From contig DAIERH010000135.1 in assembly GCA_027346925.1 (NCBI GenBank), positions 1 to 6,554 of the forward strand: a stretch of 6,554 nt of DNA, in the 5' to 3' direction. Made by a program: the position numbers and the translations under genes. Below the pieces are notes generated by a model. That model saw only the letters and a program-made list of their open reading frames with translations, ran no database searches and was not told the origin of the DNA. The DNA comes from Geobacter sp. (GTDB lineage: Bacteria > Desulfobacterota > Desulfuromonadia > Geobacterales > Pseudopelobacteraceae). Positions 1 through 6,554 of this stretch are shown one piece after another (the stretch's first letter is position 1; every line of letters begins with the position of its first letter).

Positions 1-203
1 TGCGGGATCTTGGACACGGCGATGTCCATGTTGGCCATGATCTTCAGGCGCGAGACGAGCGGCAGAAAGCTGGCCTTGGGCGGGGCCGGGATCATGCGCA
101 GCTTGCCGTCCACGCGGATCTGGGGGGGGGAGTTGGTGGTGATATGCAGGTCGGAACCGTTGGATTCAACGAGGGTCTTCAACAACTGATGCAGGTTTGC
201 CAT
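1..203 (-). CDS. pilT: Pilus ATPase, PilT-type N-terminus (partial, possible PilT/GspE hybrid)
   Basis: This is the 5' end of a gene that runs off the window; 67 codons are visible from the ATG at 203. An AAGGGAG ribosome binding site at 209-215 lies 5 nt before the ATG. Residues 1-36 read like the start of PilT, the hexameric ATPase that powers type IV pilus retraction at the inner membrane (MANLHQLL at 1-8, SDLHITTNSPPQIRVDGKL at 17-35). From about residue 37 the sequence is not PilT-like. It carries PPK (39-41), then SRLKIMANMDIA (49-60) and IP, which match the segment of PilB/GspE just before the PQDGR motif; the PilB encoded next door has SRIKIMAELDIA at the equivalent place. The frame is open throughout, so this is not a simple frameshift. 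A C9 tract lies at codons 25-28. The gene follows pilB after a 117-bp gap holding a structured repeat. A pilus ATPase is certain; whether it acts in retraction cannot be told from this part. Confidence 0.7.
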   Translation of the reverse strand, partial: MANLHQLLKTLVESNGSDLHITTNSPPQIRVDGKLRMIPAPPKASFLPLVSRLKIMANMDIAVSKIP

Positions 204-208
204 GATTT

Positions 209-215
209 CTCCCTT
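209..215 (-). promoter_or_regulatory. Ribosome binding site of the PilT-like gene
   Basis: AAGGGAG on the minus strand ends 5 nt before the ATG at 203. It fixes the start and shows that this gene can be initiated independently of pilB. Confidence 0.75.
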
Positions 216-224
216 GCGCTTTCA

Positions 225-305
225 TAACTCCCCCCGTCCCCTTCTTATCTTAAGAGGGGGGGAAGGCTCCTCCCCTTGGTTCAAGGGGAGGCGGGGGAGG
301 GGTTA
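225..305. repeat. Structured intergenic repeat, copy A (two hairpins within an outer stem)
   Basis: This 81-bp element fills most of the gap between pilB and the next ATPase gene. The ends pair with each other (TAACTCCCCCCG at 225-236 against CGGGGGAGGGGTTA at 292-305, imperfectly). Inside are two hairpins: an imperfect one at about 238-259, and a perfect 10-bp stem at 269-278 / 282-291 with a GTT loop on the plus strand. The same layout, loop GTT and TTATC element recur at 5854-5929 in the same orientation, so this is a dispersed repeat family and not a one-off hairpin. As RNA it would fold into a three-way junction. No run of T follows the stem on either strand, so it is not a classical intrinsic terminator. 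It could act as an mRNA processing or stability element, or be a MITE-like or REP-like element; the sequence does not decide. Confidence 0.8.
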
Positions 306-320
306 CGGTTGTTGAAATAA

Positions 321-2027
<1,707 letters not shown>

Positions 2028-2031
2028 GCTA

Positions 2032-2037
2032 CCCCCT
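2032..2037 (-). promoter_or_regulatory. Ribosome binding site of pilB
   Basis: AGGGGG on the minus strand, 4 nt before the ATG at 2027. It decides this ATG over the in-frame TTG at 2054, which falls at the -10 box of the predicted promoter and would not lie on the predicted transcript. Confidence 0.75.
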
Positions 2038-2054
2038 GAAACGGCTACTGGCAA

Positions 2055-2083
2055 ATTCTATGCGGATTGGCGCGGGTTGTCAA
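2055..2083 (-). promoter_or_regulatory. Sigma-70 promoter of pilB
   Basis: On the minus strand a perfect -35 box TTGACA (2083-2078) is separated by exactly 17 nt from TAGAAT (2060-2055), which differs from the -10 consensus at one base. Transcription would start near 2048, giving a leader of about 20 nt that holds the pilB ribosome binding site. The promoter sits in the 63-bp gap just after the aroE stop, so pilB and the following genes can be transcribed separately from the aroE operon. No sigma-54 type -24/-12 element was seen here. Confidence 0.8.
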
Positions 2084-2090
2084 GTTTTCG

Positions 2091-2954
2091 TCACGGGTTG
2101 CAAACGCCCGAAAGCACGCCCTTCATGACGCCGCGGGGTGCCGTCCTGCCGGTCCAGATACGAAAGGCAAGCTCACCCTGGGCCGCCAGCATGCCCAGGC
2201 CGTTGGCGCACCTCAATCCGAGTGCCGCCGCCTCCCGGAGCAGGGGGGTGACGGGAGGGGCGTAGACCATGTCGTAGACCGCGGCCGTGGGGGGCAGGCC
2301 GGAGAGCGGCAGGAACGGGATGGATTCGCCGTTCATGCCGAGGGAGGTGGTATTGACCACCAGTGCCGCCCCCTCCAGCCACGGCTTCGGTTCCCCTGCC
2401 CCGCCGGTGGGGATGATCTCCGTAGCGCCGTAGCGCCCTCCCAGGGATTGGGCCAACTCAAGCGCCCTCTCCCGACCGCGGTTGACGATCACTATCCGCC
2501 TGGCCCCGGCCCGGCAAAGGGCCGCCACCGCCCCGCGGGCCGCGCCTCCCGCGCCTGCGATCACGATGGTCCCGGCGCCGGGCGAGAAACCCAGCTCTTC
2601 CGCCAGGGATGCGACCAGGCCGTCACCGTCGGTGTTGTACCCCATAAGCCTGCCCCTGTCATTAAGGACGGTATTGACCGCTCCGGCAGCCTGGGCGCTT
2701 TCGTCAAGGCCATCCAGATACTCCATGACGCTGACTTTGTGGGGGATGGTGACGTTGAATCCCGCCACACCCAGGGCGCGCAGTCCGGAGATTGCCTCTG
2801 CAAGGCGTTCGGGCACAACCCCGAAGGGGACATAGACGTAATCCAGTCCGCAAGCCGCCAGGGCCGCATTCTGCATGGCAGGGGAGAGGGTATGCTCAAC
2901 CGGATGGCCGATAATTGCCAGTACCCTTGTCGTACCGTTCACGTCAGGCATCAT
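2091..2954 (-). CDS. aroE: Shikimate dehydrogenase (NADP-dependent)
   Basis: A cytoplasmic enzyme of 287 residues that reduces 3-dehydroshikimate to shikimate in the chorismate (aromatic amino acid) pathway; the length is normal for AroE. The N-terminal substrate domain has HTLSPAMQN (21-29), NVTIPHK (67-73) with the catalytic lysine K73, GAVNT (91-95) with N94, and NTDG (107-110) with D109. The cofactor domain has the glycine-rich loop GAGGAAR (134-140) and the NRxRxRA segment (158-164), which suits NADP. NTTSLGM (201-207), YDMVYAPP (227-234) and NGLGMLAAQG (251-260) complete the signature. The ATG at 2954 overlaps the last base of the upstream stop (TAATG), and GGGGGGA at 2962-2968 lies 7 nt before it; a second ATG follows directly at 2951. 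The first shikimate-binding serine of the usual S-x-S pair is a threonine here (T22). It is translationally coupled to the DUF2723 gene with no functional link to it apparent. Confidence 0.95.
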   Translation of the reverse strand: MMPDVNGTTRVLAIIGHPVEHTLSPAMQNAALAACGLDYVYVPFGVVPERLAEAISGLRALGVAGFNVTIPHKVSVMEYLDGLDESAQAAGAVNTVLNDRGRLMGYNTDGDGLVASLAEELGFSPGAGTIVIAGAGGAARGAVAALCRAGARRIVIVNRGRERALELAQSLGGRYGATEIIPTGGAGEPKPWLEGAALVVNTTSLGMNGESIPFLPLSGLPPTAAVYDMVYAPPVTPLLREAAALGLRCANGLGMLAAQGELAFRIWTGRTAPRGVMKGVLSGVCNP

Positions 2955-4822
2955 TATTGTGTCCCCCCGTACCGCATGAGCAGCTGTTGCACCGGGCCTT
3001 TCATCTCGGGTGCGATCCGTTGCGCCTTTTCGAGCATCTGCCTGCCGTCTTTAAGGCGGCCGATACTCATCAGGGACTCGCCGGCCTCCAGATAGCTGTT
3101 GGCATAGATCAGGATCGCCTTGCCGGTGTCCAGGTCGAGAAACGATATCTTGTCGAGGATGCCCCGGTTGTTGTAGTTGTCCCACACCGAAATGTCCGGC
3201 AGCCCGTCCGGCTCGCCGGCACGGCGGATACGGTAGATGATGCCCCGTTGTACGGGCGCGTAGTCGCTGAAGGTCACCGAATACCGCGTGGAAAAGTCGA
3301 TGTAGACCGGCCGCCGGCCGATGATCTCGCTGATGGCGATGCGGAGGCATTGTTCGGGATCGGCGCCCAGCCTGTCGTAGGCGTGCAGGCTGCTGTTCCC
3401 GAACAGGGCCGGAAGTGAATCCAGGTACCATTCGAACACCAGGTGGGGCGTATGGGGCAGGCCCACATCCTCGCGCATCCGCTCCACCCACTGCAGATAC
3501 CAGAGGGGAAAGGCGCCGCTGTCCCCCCAGGTGAACATGACCGCGTTCCGGGGGAGGGAACGCAGTGAGTTGGTGGCGTAATCAAAGGCGATGTAGTTGT
3601 TGTGCTGGTCGTTCTCGTAATAGCTCCCAACGCACATGGCGACCGGCAGCGACAGATAGAGGGCCGCCACGACGGCGTACAGCTTTCCGCCGTAGGCCGC
3701 GGGCCTGTGCGCCCTGGCAACCGCGTACGCCAGCAGGTGATACAGGCCGATGCCGATCAGCACCGCGGTCAGCAGGTAGAGCGGCGTGAAAAACTCCTCG
3801 GTCAGGAAGATCATCTCGGCCATGGTGTTGAAATAGCCGACAATGACCAGCAGAAACGTGGCGACACCCGCCAGATAGGCGATGACCACGTCCCGTTGCC
3901 GCCGCCACAGGCAGACCAGGGCCAGGATGGCCAACCCCGCCCCCAGAATGGTGAACTCGTGGGGGATGTTGAAGGCCTTGACCTGGGCCCAGAGCAGGGC
4001 CGCATCCCGGGGGTGGGGCTCGTTCGGGTACCCCTTGCGCAGGAAGTGCCACATGAACTGGGTGTAGGTCTTGGTGTCGCCGCAGATGAGCACCGGGTCG
4101 CGGGTGGCCCTGAGCGGCAGGTACAGATGAACGGAGAAGCCGAGCAGGCTGAAGGCCGTTGCCAGGACCACCTCCTTGACCCTGGTCAGCATGCGCCAGT
4201 CGGCCAGAACGATCAGCAGGAACCAGGCAGGCAGGAGCAGCACGACCGTCTGGTGGAGCGCCATGGAAAGGCCGGCCAGAAAGGTGGCGGCATAGATGTA
4301 GGCCGGCTGCTCATCGCCGTCCCGGTAGTGCTCGCGCCATTTCAGCAACAGGTAGAAGATGACGGCGGTGATAAAGGCCAGCAAAGGATAGGGCTTGTCG
4401 TGGTTGGATTGCAGCCAGAGGCGCGGGGTAAAGCTGAAGCCGAGCGCCGCGGCCAGTCCCGCGCCCTTGACGGCGTATGCGGAGAAACGCGGGGCCTCCA
4501 CCAACTGCTCATCCTTCAGCAGGCGGATCGTCAGGAGATAGACCCCCAGACAGGCCAGGGAGGAGGATACGGCCGTGGCCATGTTGATACGAAAGGCGAT
4601 ATTCCCCAAGGGGAGCCAGGTAAAAGGCTTGGCGTACATGAGGAACAAGGGGTAACCGGGCGAATGGGCCGACCCCAGCGACCAGGTGGCCGTGATGAAT
4701 TCACCGCTGTCGAAAAAGGTCACCGACGGCGCCAGGGTGAGCATATAGACGCTAAACGGGATCGTAAACGCCATGACCATGAATGGGTCCAAGCCGGCTA
4801 CGGCGATCCTAGGCAATTTCAT
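2954..4822 (-). CDS. DUF2723 family GT-C type membrane glycosyltransferase with TPR-like tail
   Basis: A polytopic inner-membrane protein of 622 residues. The N-terminal DUF2723 signature is clear: a first membrane helix (about 12-30), then APSVTFFDSGEF (31-42) with acidic D38 at the place of the GT-C catalytic aspartate, and AHSPGYPLF (52-60). Several more hydrophobic helices follow to about residue 400 (for example 84-99, 147-160, 176-206, 216-236, 289-305, 313-330, 346-366, 380-399). The C-terminal part (about 405-622) is soluble, presumably periplasmic, and holds the family's GDSGAFPLWYLQWVE segment (433-447). The last 50 residues form a TPR-like helix pair (about 569-606). The family is related to protein O-mannosyltransferases and eukaryotic TMEM260 and is expected to use polyprenyl-phosphate sugars; the acceptor and sugar are unknown. 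The start at 4822 is supported by AGGAAGG (4829-4835) 6 nt upstream. It overlaps the flippase gene by 14 nt and aroE by 1 nt, so the three are probably co-translated. Confidence 0.85.
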   Translation of the reverse strand: MKLPRIAVAGLDPFMVMAFTIPFSVYMLTLAPSVTFFDSGEFITATWSLGSAHSPGYPLFLMYAKPFTWLPLGNIAFRINMATAVSSSLACLGVYLLTIRLLKDEQLVEAPRFSAYAVKGAGLAAALGFSFTPRLWLQSNHDKPYPLLAFITAVIFYLLLKWREHYRDGDEQPAYIYAATFLAGLSMALHQTVVLLLPAWFLLIVLADWRMLTRVKEVVLATAFSLLGFSVHLYLPLRATRDPVLICGDTKTYTQFMWHFLRKGYPNEPHPRDAALLWAQVKAFNIPHEFTILGAGLAILALVCLWRRQRDVVIAYLAGVATFLLVIVGYFNTMAEMIFLTEEFFTPLYLLTAVLIGIGLYHLLAYAVARAHRPAAYGGKLYAVVAALYLSLPVAMCVGSYYENDQHNNYIAFDYATNSLRSLPRNAVMFTWGDSGAFPLWYLQWVERMREDVGLPHTPHLVFEWYLDSLPALFGNSSLHAYDRLGADPEQCLRIAISEIIGRRPVYIDFSTRYSVTFSDYAPVQRGIIYRIRRAGEPDGLPDISVWDNYNNRGILDKISFLDLDTGKAILIYANSYLEAGESLMSIGRLKDGRQMLEKAQRIAPEMKGPVQQLLMRYGGTQ

Positions 4823-5834
4823 TTGGTTCCTTCCTGGACGCATCTCCCAGCGCCTGGAGCGAAATGCCCTCTCTCCAGAGGTGATAAAAACCGGCCGCAA
4901 TGACCGGGAAAAAGGCCATGCCATGGATGACCAGGGCTATGCTGACCGAGGTGGCGGCATCCAACCCAAAGGCCGACAGCCCCTTGAAACAGGCATAGTG
5001 ATAGGTGCCGATGAAACCGGGCGAAGCGGGCACCATCACGGCGAAAACCAGGAGCACCATGATGAACATGGAGGCGGTGATGGGGAGGTGGATGCCGAAC
5101 CCCTGCAAGGTCAGGTCCACCGGCAGCACCGCACAGGTCCAGATCAGCAGTGACGACACCAAGAGCGCCGCGATGTGCCCCCCCCTCTTGGACAGCCGGA
5201 TGCCGGCGATGAACGAGCCGAGCAGGGGGATGACACGATCCGGGATGCTTTGGGGAAACGGCCTCAGGAGCCATCCCGTGAACGTGAGGGTCCTCATGGT
5301 CTGCCGCTTGAGCAGGAACAGGAAGACCACTATGGCCGCGTACAGCAGGAACATAACCACGCCGCCGACCCTGACCGCCTCTCCGGCATCCGCCATGTGC
5401 CGGGGCAATCGCAGGGTGAACAGGGTAACGAGCAGCATGAGCATGACCGTGAAGCCGTCGAAGAGGCGGTCGATCACCAGCGAGGCGAACACGGTGGGCG
5501 TTTGGAACCCTTCCCGCCGGGCCAGGACATAGGCCCGCACGAATTCGCCCAGCCGGGCCGGAAGGATGTTGTTGGCCATGTAGCCGATGATGGTGGCCGG
5601 GTAGAGCGACGAGAGCGGAACCGGTTTTTCGTGGATGAGCAGGTAGCGCCAGCGCACGGCCCGCAGGAAGTAACTGGCAAAGGTTAAGAGCACCCCCAGC
5701 AGGATGAAGCGGTAATCCACCCTGGCCAGGGCCGTTGCCAACTGGTGGAAATCGATCCGCCTGAACAGGAGGGCCATGAAGAACAGACTGATACCGATCC
5801 CCAGCCAGAATTTGATGTCACCGCCCTTTTTCAT
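4809..5834 (-). CDS. Flippase-like membrane protein (LPG synthase TM / YbhN family)
   Basis: An inner-membrane protein of 341 residues with about eight hydrophobic segments (roughly 8-24, 42-58, 74-90, 118-140, 156-175, 219-238, 252-270, 297-317). Family hallmarks are RAVRWRYLL (58-66), NNILPARLGEFVRAYVL (88-104), VIDRLFDG (120-127) and the late PASPGFIGTYHY (269-280). This is the transmembrane domain shared by lysylphosphatidylglycerol synthase (MprF) and many stand-alone proteins linked to lipid or lipid-linked glycan handling. The soluble aminoacyl-transfer domain of MprF is absent, so lysyl-PG synthesis is not expected. Transport of a lipid-linked sugar is an inference from the coupled DUF2723 gene. 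The ATG at 5834 has CCGAGAG (5841-5847) 6 nt upstream; a GTG at 5858 would add eight residues encoded partly by the repeat and is less likely. It follows ribF after a 74-bp gap occupied by the repeat. A G8 tract lies at 5178-5185. Confidence 0.85.
   Translation of the reverse strand: MKKGGDIKFWLGIGISLFFMALLFRRIDFHQLATALARVDYRFILLGVLLTFASYFLRAVRWRYLLIHEKPVPLSSLYPATIIGYMANNILPARLGEFVRAYVLARREGFQTPTVFASLVIDRLFDGFTVMLMLLVTLFTLRLPRHMADAGEAVRVGGVVMFLLYAAIVVFLFLLKRQTMRTLTFTGWLLRPFPQSIPDRVIPLLGSFIAGIRLSKRGGHIAALLVSSLLIWTCAVLPVDLTLQGFGIHLPITASMFIMVLLVFAVMVPASPGFIGTYHYACFKGLSAFGLDAATSVSIALVIHGMAFFPVIAAGFYHLWREGISLQALGDASRKEPNEIA
4829..4835 (-). promoter_or_regulatory. Ribosome binding site of the DUF2723 gene, inside the flippase gene
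   Basis: AGGAAGG on the minus strand, 6 nt before the ATG at 4822. It lies within the last codons of the upstream gene, whose stop (4809-4811) is past this start, so it decides the start over longer in-frame readings and indicates translational coupling. Confidence 0.85.
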
Positions 5835-5853
5835 GGCACACTCTCGGTTAACA

Positions 5854-5929
5854 ACCACCCCCCGCCCCTCCTTATCAAGGAGGGGTGCTTGGAAATCCCC
5901 CTCCTGGTTCAGGAGGGGTTAGGGGTGGT
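5854..5929. repeat. Structured intergenic repeat, copy B (overlaps ribF end)
   Basis: A second copy of the element at 225-305, same orientation. The outer stem is ACCACCCC (5854-5861) with GGGGTGGT (5922-5929), a perfect 8 bp. The first inner hairpin has a perfect 9-bp stem (5865-5873 / 5877-5885, loop ATC) and the second a perfect 9-bp stem (5898-5906 / 5910-5918, loop GTT). Stems differ in sequence from copy A, often on both arms (for example CCTG...CAGG against CTTG...CAAG), which means the pairing itself is conserved. It spans the ribF stop codon and most of the gap before the flippase gene. No T-run follows, so it is not a standard terminator. Confidence 0.85.
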
Positions 5930-6554
5930 CAGCTTGAATGTTGTTTGAGTAAACAGCGGTCTGACCATCTCCCGGTCGGCCGCGGCCAGGATGGTCCTGG
6001 TGGCGGCCACATCTTGTTCGATGGCCTTGATCAGTTCACCGATATCGGAGAATTTCTTCTCTTCCCGCAGGCGCTGGACAAAGCAGAGCGCAATCTCCCG
6101 GTCGTAGAGCTGCTCGCTGAAATCCAGCAGGAATACCTCGACGGTGCGCACCCCACCGGCAAAAGTCGGGTTTGAACCGATGTTGCAGGCACCCTGTAGA
6201 AGCGCATCCCCCACGGCCACCATGACGGCGTACACCCCGTCGGGAGGGATCAACTCGTTCGGGGTTTCGATATTGGCCGTTGGGAACCCCAGCTTCTGGC
6301 CGATCTCCCGGCCGTGCACCACCCGGCCGGAGACGACGTGGTATCTCCCCAATACGGCGGCGGCTGCCGGCATGTCGCCGCCGGAGATCAGGCGGCGCGC
6401 CAGGCTGCTGCTGAAGATGGTCGCCCCCTCCTTGACCGGGTCCAGGTCTTCCAGGGTAAAGCCGCACTCGGCCCCCAGCCGTGCCAGGGTCTCGTAGTTG
6501 CCCCGGCGTCCCCTGCCGAAGGCATAGTCGTGGCCGATGATGATGTGGCGCATC
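5909..6554 (-). CDS. ribF: Bifunctional riboflavin kinase / FAD synthetase (C-terminal part)
   Basis: This cytoplasmic enzyme phosphorylates riboflavin to FMN and adenylylates FMN to FAD. The visible 214 residues are its C-terminal two-thirds; the N-terminal nucleotide-binding part lies beyond the window, so the methionine codon at 6553 is internal. Residues 4-13 of the visible part (IIGHDYAFGR) match the G-x-D-F-x-F-G motif at the end of the FAD synthetase domain, followed by SSSLARRLISGG. The riboflavin kinase domain follows: LGRYHVVSGRVVHG, GREIGQKLGFPTANI with the PTAN flavin/ATP site, PPDGVYAV, CNIGSNPTF, EVFLLDF, LYDREIAL, and a final helix with AIEQDVAATR. After this the protein has an extra tail; its last six codons (TTPNPS) and the TGA stop lie wholly within the structured repeat at 5854-5929. 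Its relation to the downstream flippase operon is positional only. Confidence 0.95.
   Translation of the reverse strand, partial: MRHIIIGHDYAFGRGRRGNYETLARLGAECGFTLEDLDPVKEGATIFSSSLARRLISGGDMPAAAAVLGRYHVVSGRVVHGREIGQKLGFPTANIETPNELIPPDGVYAVMVAVGDALLQGACNIGSNPTFAGGVRTVEVFLLDFSEQLYDREIALCFVQRLREEKKFSDIGELIKAIEQDVAATRTILAAADREMVRPLFTQTTFKLTTPNPS

Noticed and set aside
225..305. Intrinsic terminator after pilB
   Set aside because: The stems are strong but no run of T follows on the minus strand, and the same structure occurs elsewhere as a repeat.
2028..2054. Upstream TTG start for pilB adding nine residues
   Set aside because: It coincides with the -10 region and predicted transcript start, while the ATG at 2027 has a proper ribosome binding site.
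2067..3095. Plus-strand open frame (342 codons) opposite aroE
   Set aside because: No family features and complete overlap with a clear AroE; an antisense shadow.
3602..4903. Long plus-strand open frame (433 codons) opposite the DUF2723 gene
   Set aside because: It is rich in Q, G, R and D with no recognisable domain, lies fully antisense to a well-supported gene, and reflects GC-rich codon use on the other strand.
4823..4924. Upstream in-frame start for the DUF2723 gene adding 34 residues
   Set aside because: It would lie deep in the flippase gene and the added residues are not conserved-looking; the ATG at 4822 has an excellent ribosome binding site.
5178..5185. Homopolymer of eight in the flippase gene as a phase-variation site
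   Set aside because: A run of eight is close to what chance gives in GC-rich DNA of this length; it is weaker than the two runs of nine.
5835..5858. GTG start at 5858 for the flippase gene
   Set aside because: It lies in the repeat, lacks a ribosome binding site of its own, and adds a non-family peptide; the ATG at 5834 is better.

Overview
The window carries six genes, all on the minus strand, in GC-rich DNA with almost no free space. Read in the direction of transcription (high to low coordinates) they are: the 3' part of ribF, a flippase-like membrane protein (LPG synthase TM / YbhN type), a DUF2723 GT-C type membrane glycosyltransferase with a TPR-like tail, aroE (shikimate dehydrogenase), pilB (type IV pilus extension ATPase), and the first 67 codons of a second pilus ATPase gene with a PilT-type N-terminus. 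The aroE-pilB-pilT order and the sequence character of PilB resemble Geobacter and relatives (Desulfuromonadia). This assignment is from remembered family and synteny knowledge, not from a search.

Region 4809-6554 and down to 2091: ribF ends inside a structured intergenic repeat. The flippase gene follows, then the DUF2723 gene (14-nt overlap, with its strong ribosome binding site inside the flippase gene), then aroE (1-nt TAATG overlap). The flippase, DUF2723 and aroE genes are therefore probably one translationally coupled transcript. The first two look like a cell-envelope glycosylation pair: a lipid-carrier type membrane protein and an enzyme of the polyprenyl-linked-sugar class. AroE is housekeeping aromatic biosynthesis.

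Region 1-2090: a near-perfect sigma-70 promoter (TTGACA, 17 nt, TAGAAT) sits in the 63-bp gap between aroE and pilB, so the pilus genes start their own transcript. PilB is complete, with a double MshEN c-di-GMP-type motif, Walker A and B, Asp and His boxes and a four-cysteine zinc site. A second copy of the structured repeat lies between pilB and the next ATPase gene. That next gene begins like the retraction ATPase PilT but switches, in frame, to PilB/GspE-like sequence after about residue 37. This is the oddest feature here.

Other signals worth a look are two 9-nt homopolymer tracts, one in each pilus ATPase gene, and a RibF C-terminus whose last six codons and stop are supplied by the repeat. 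I saw no tRNA, rRNA, CRISPR array, insertion sequence or obvious phage gene. No stretch over about 120 bp lacks a gene.
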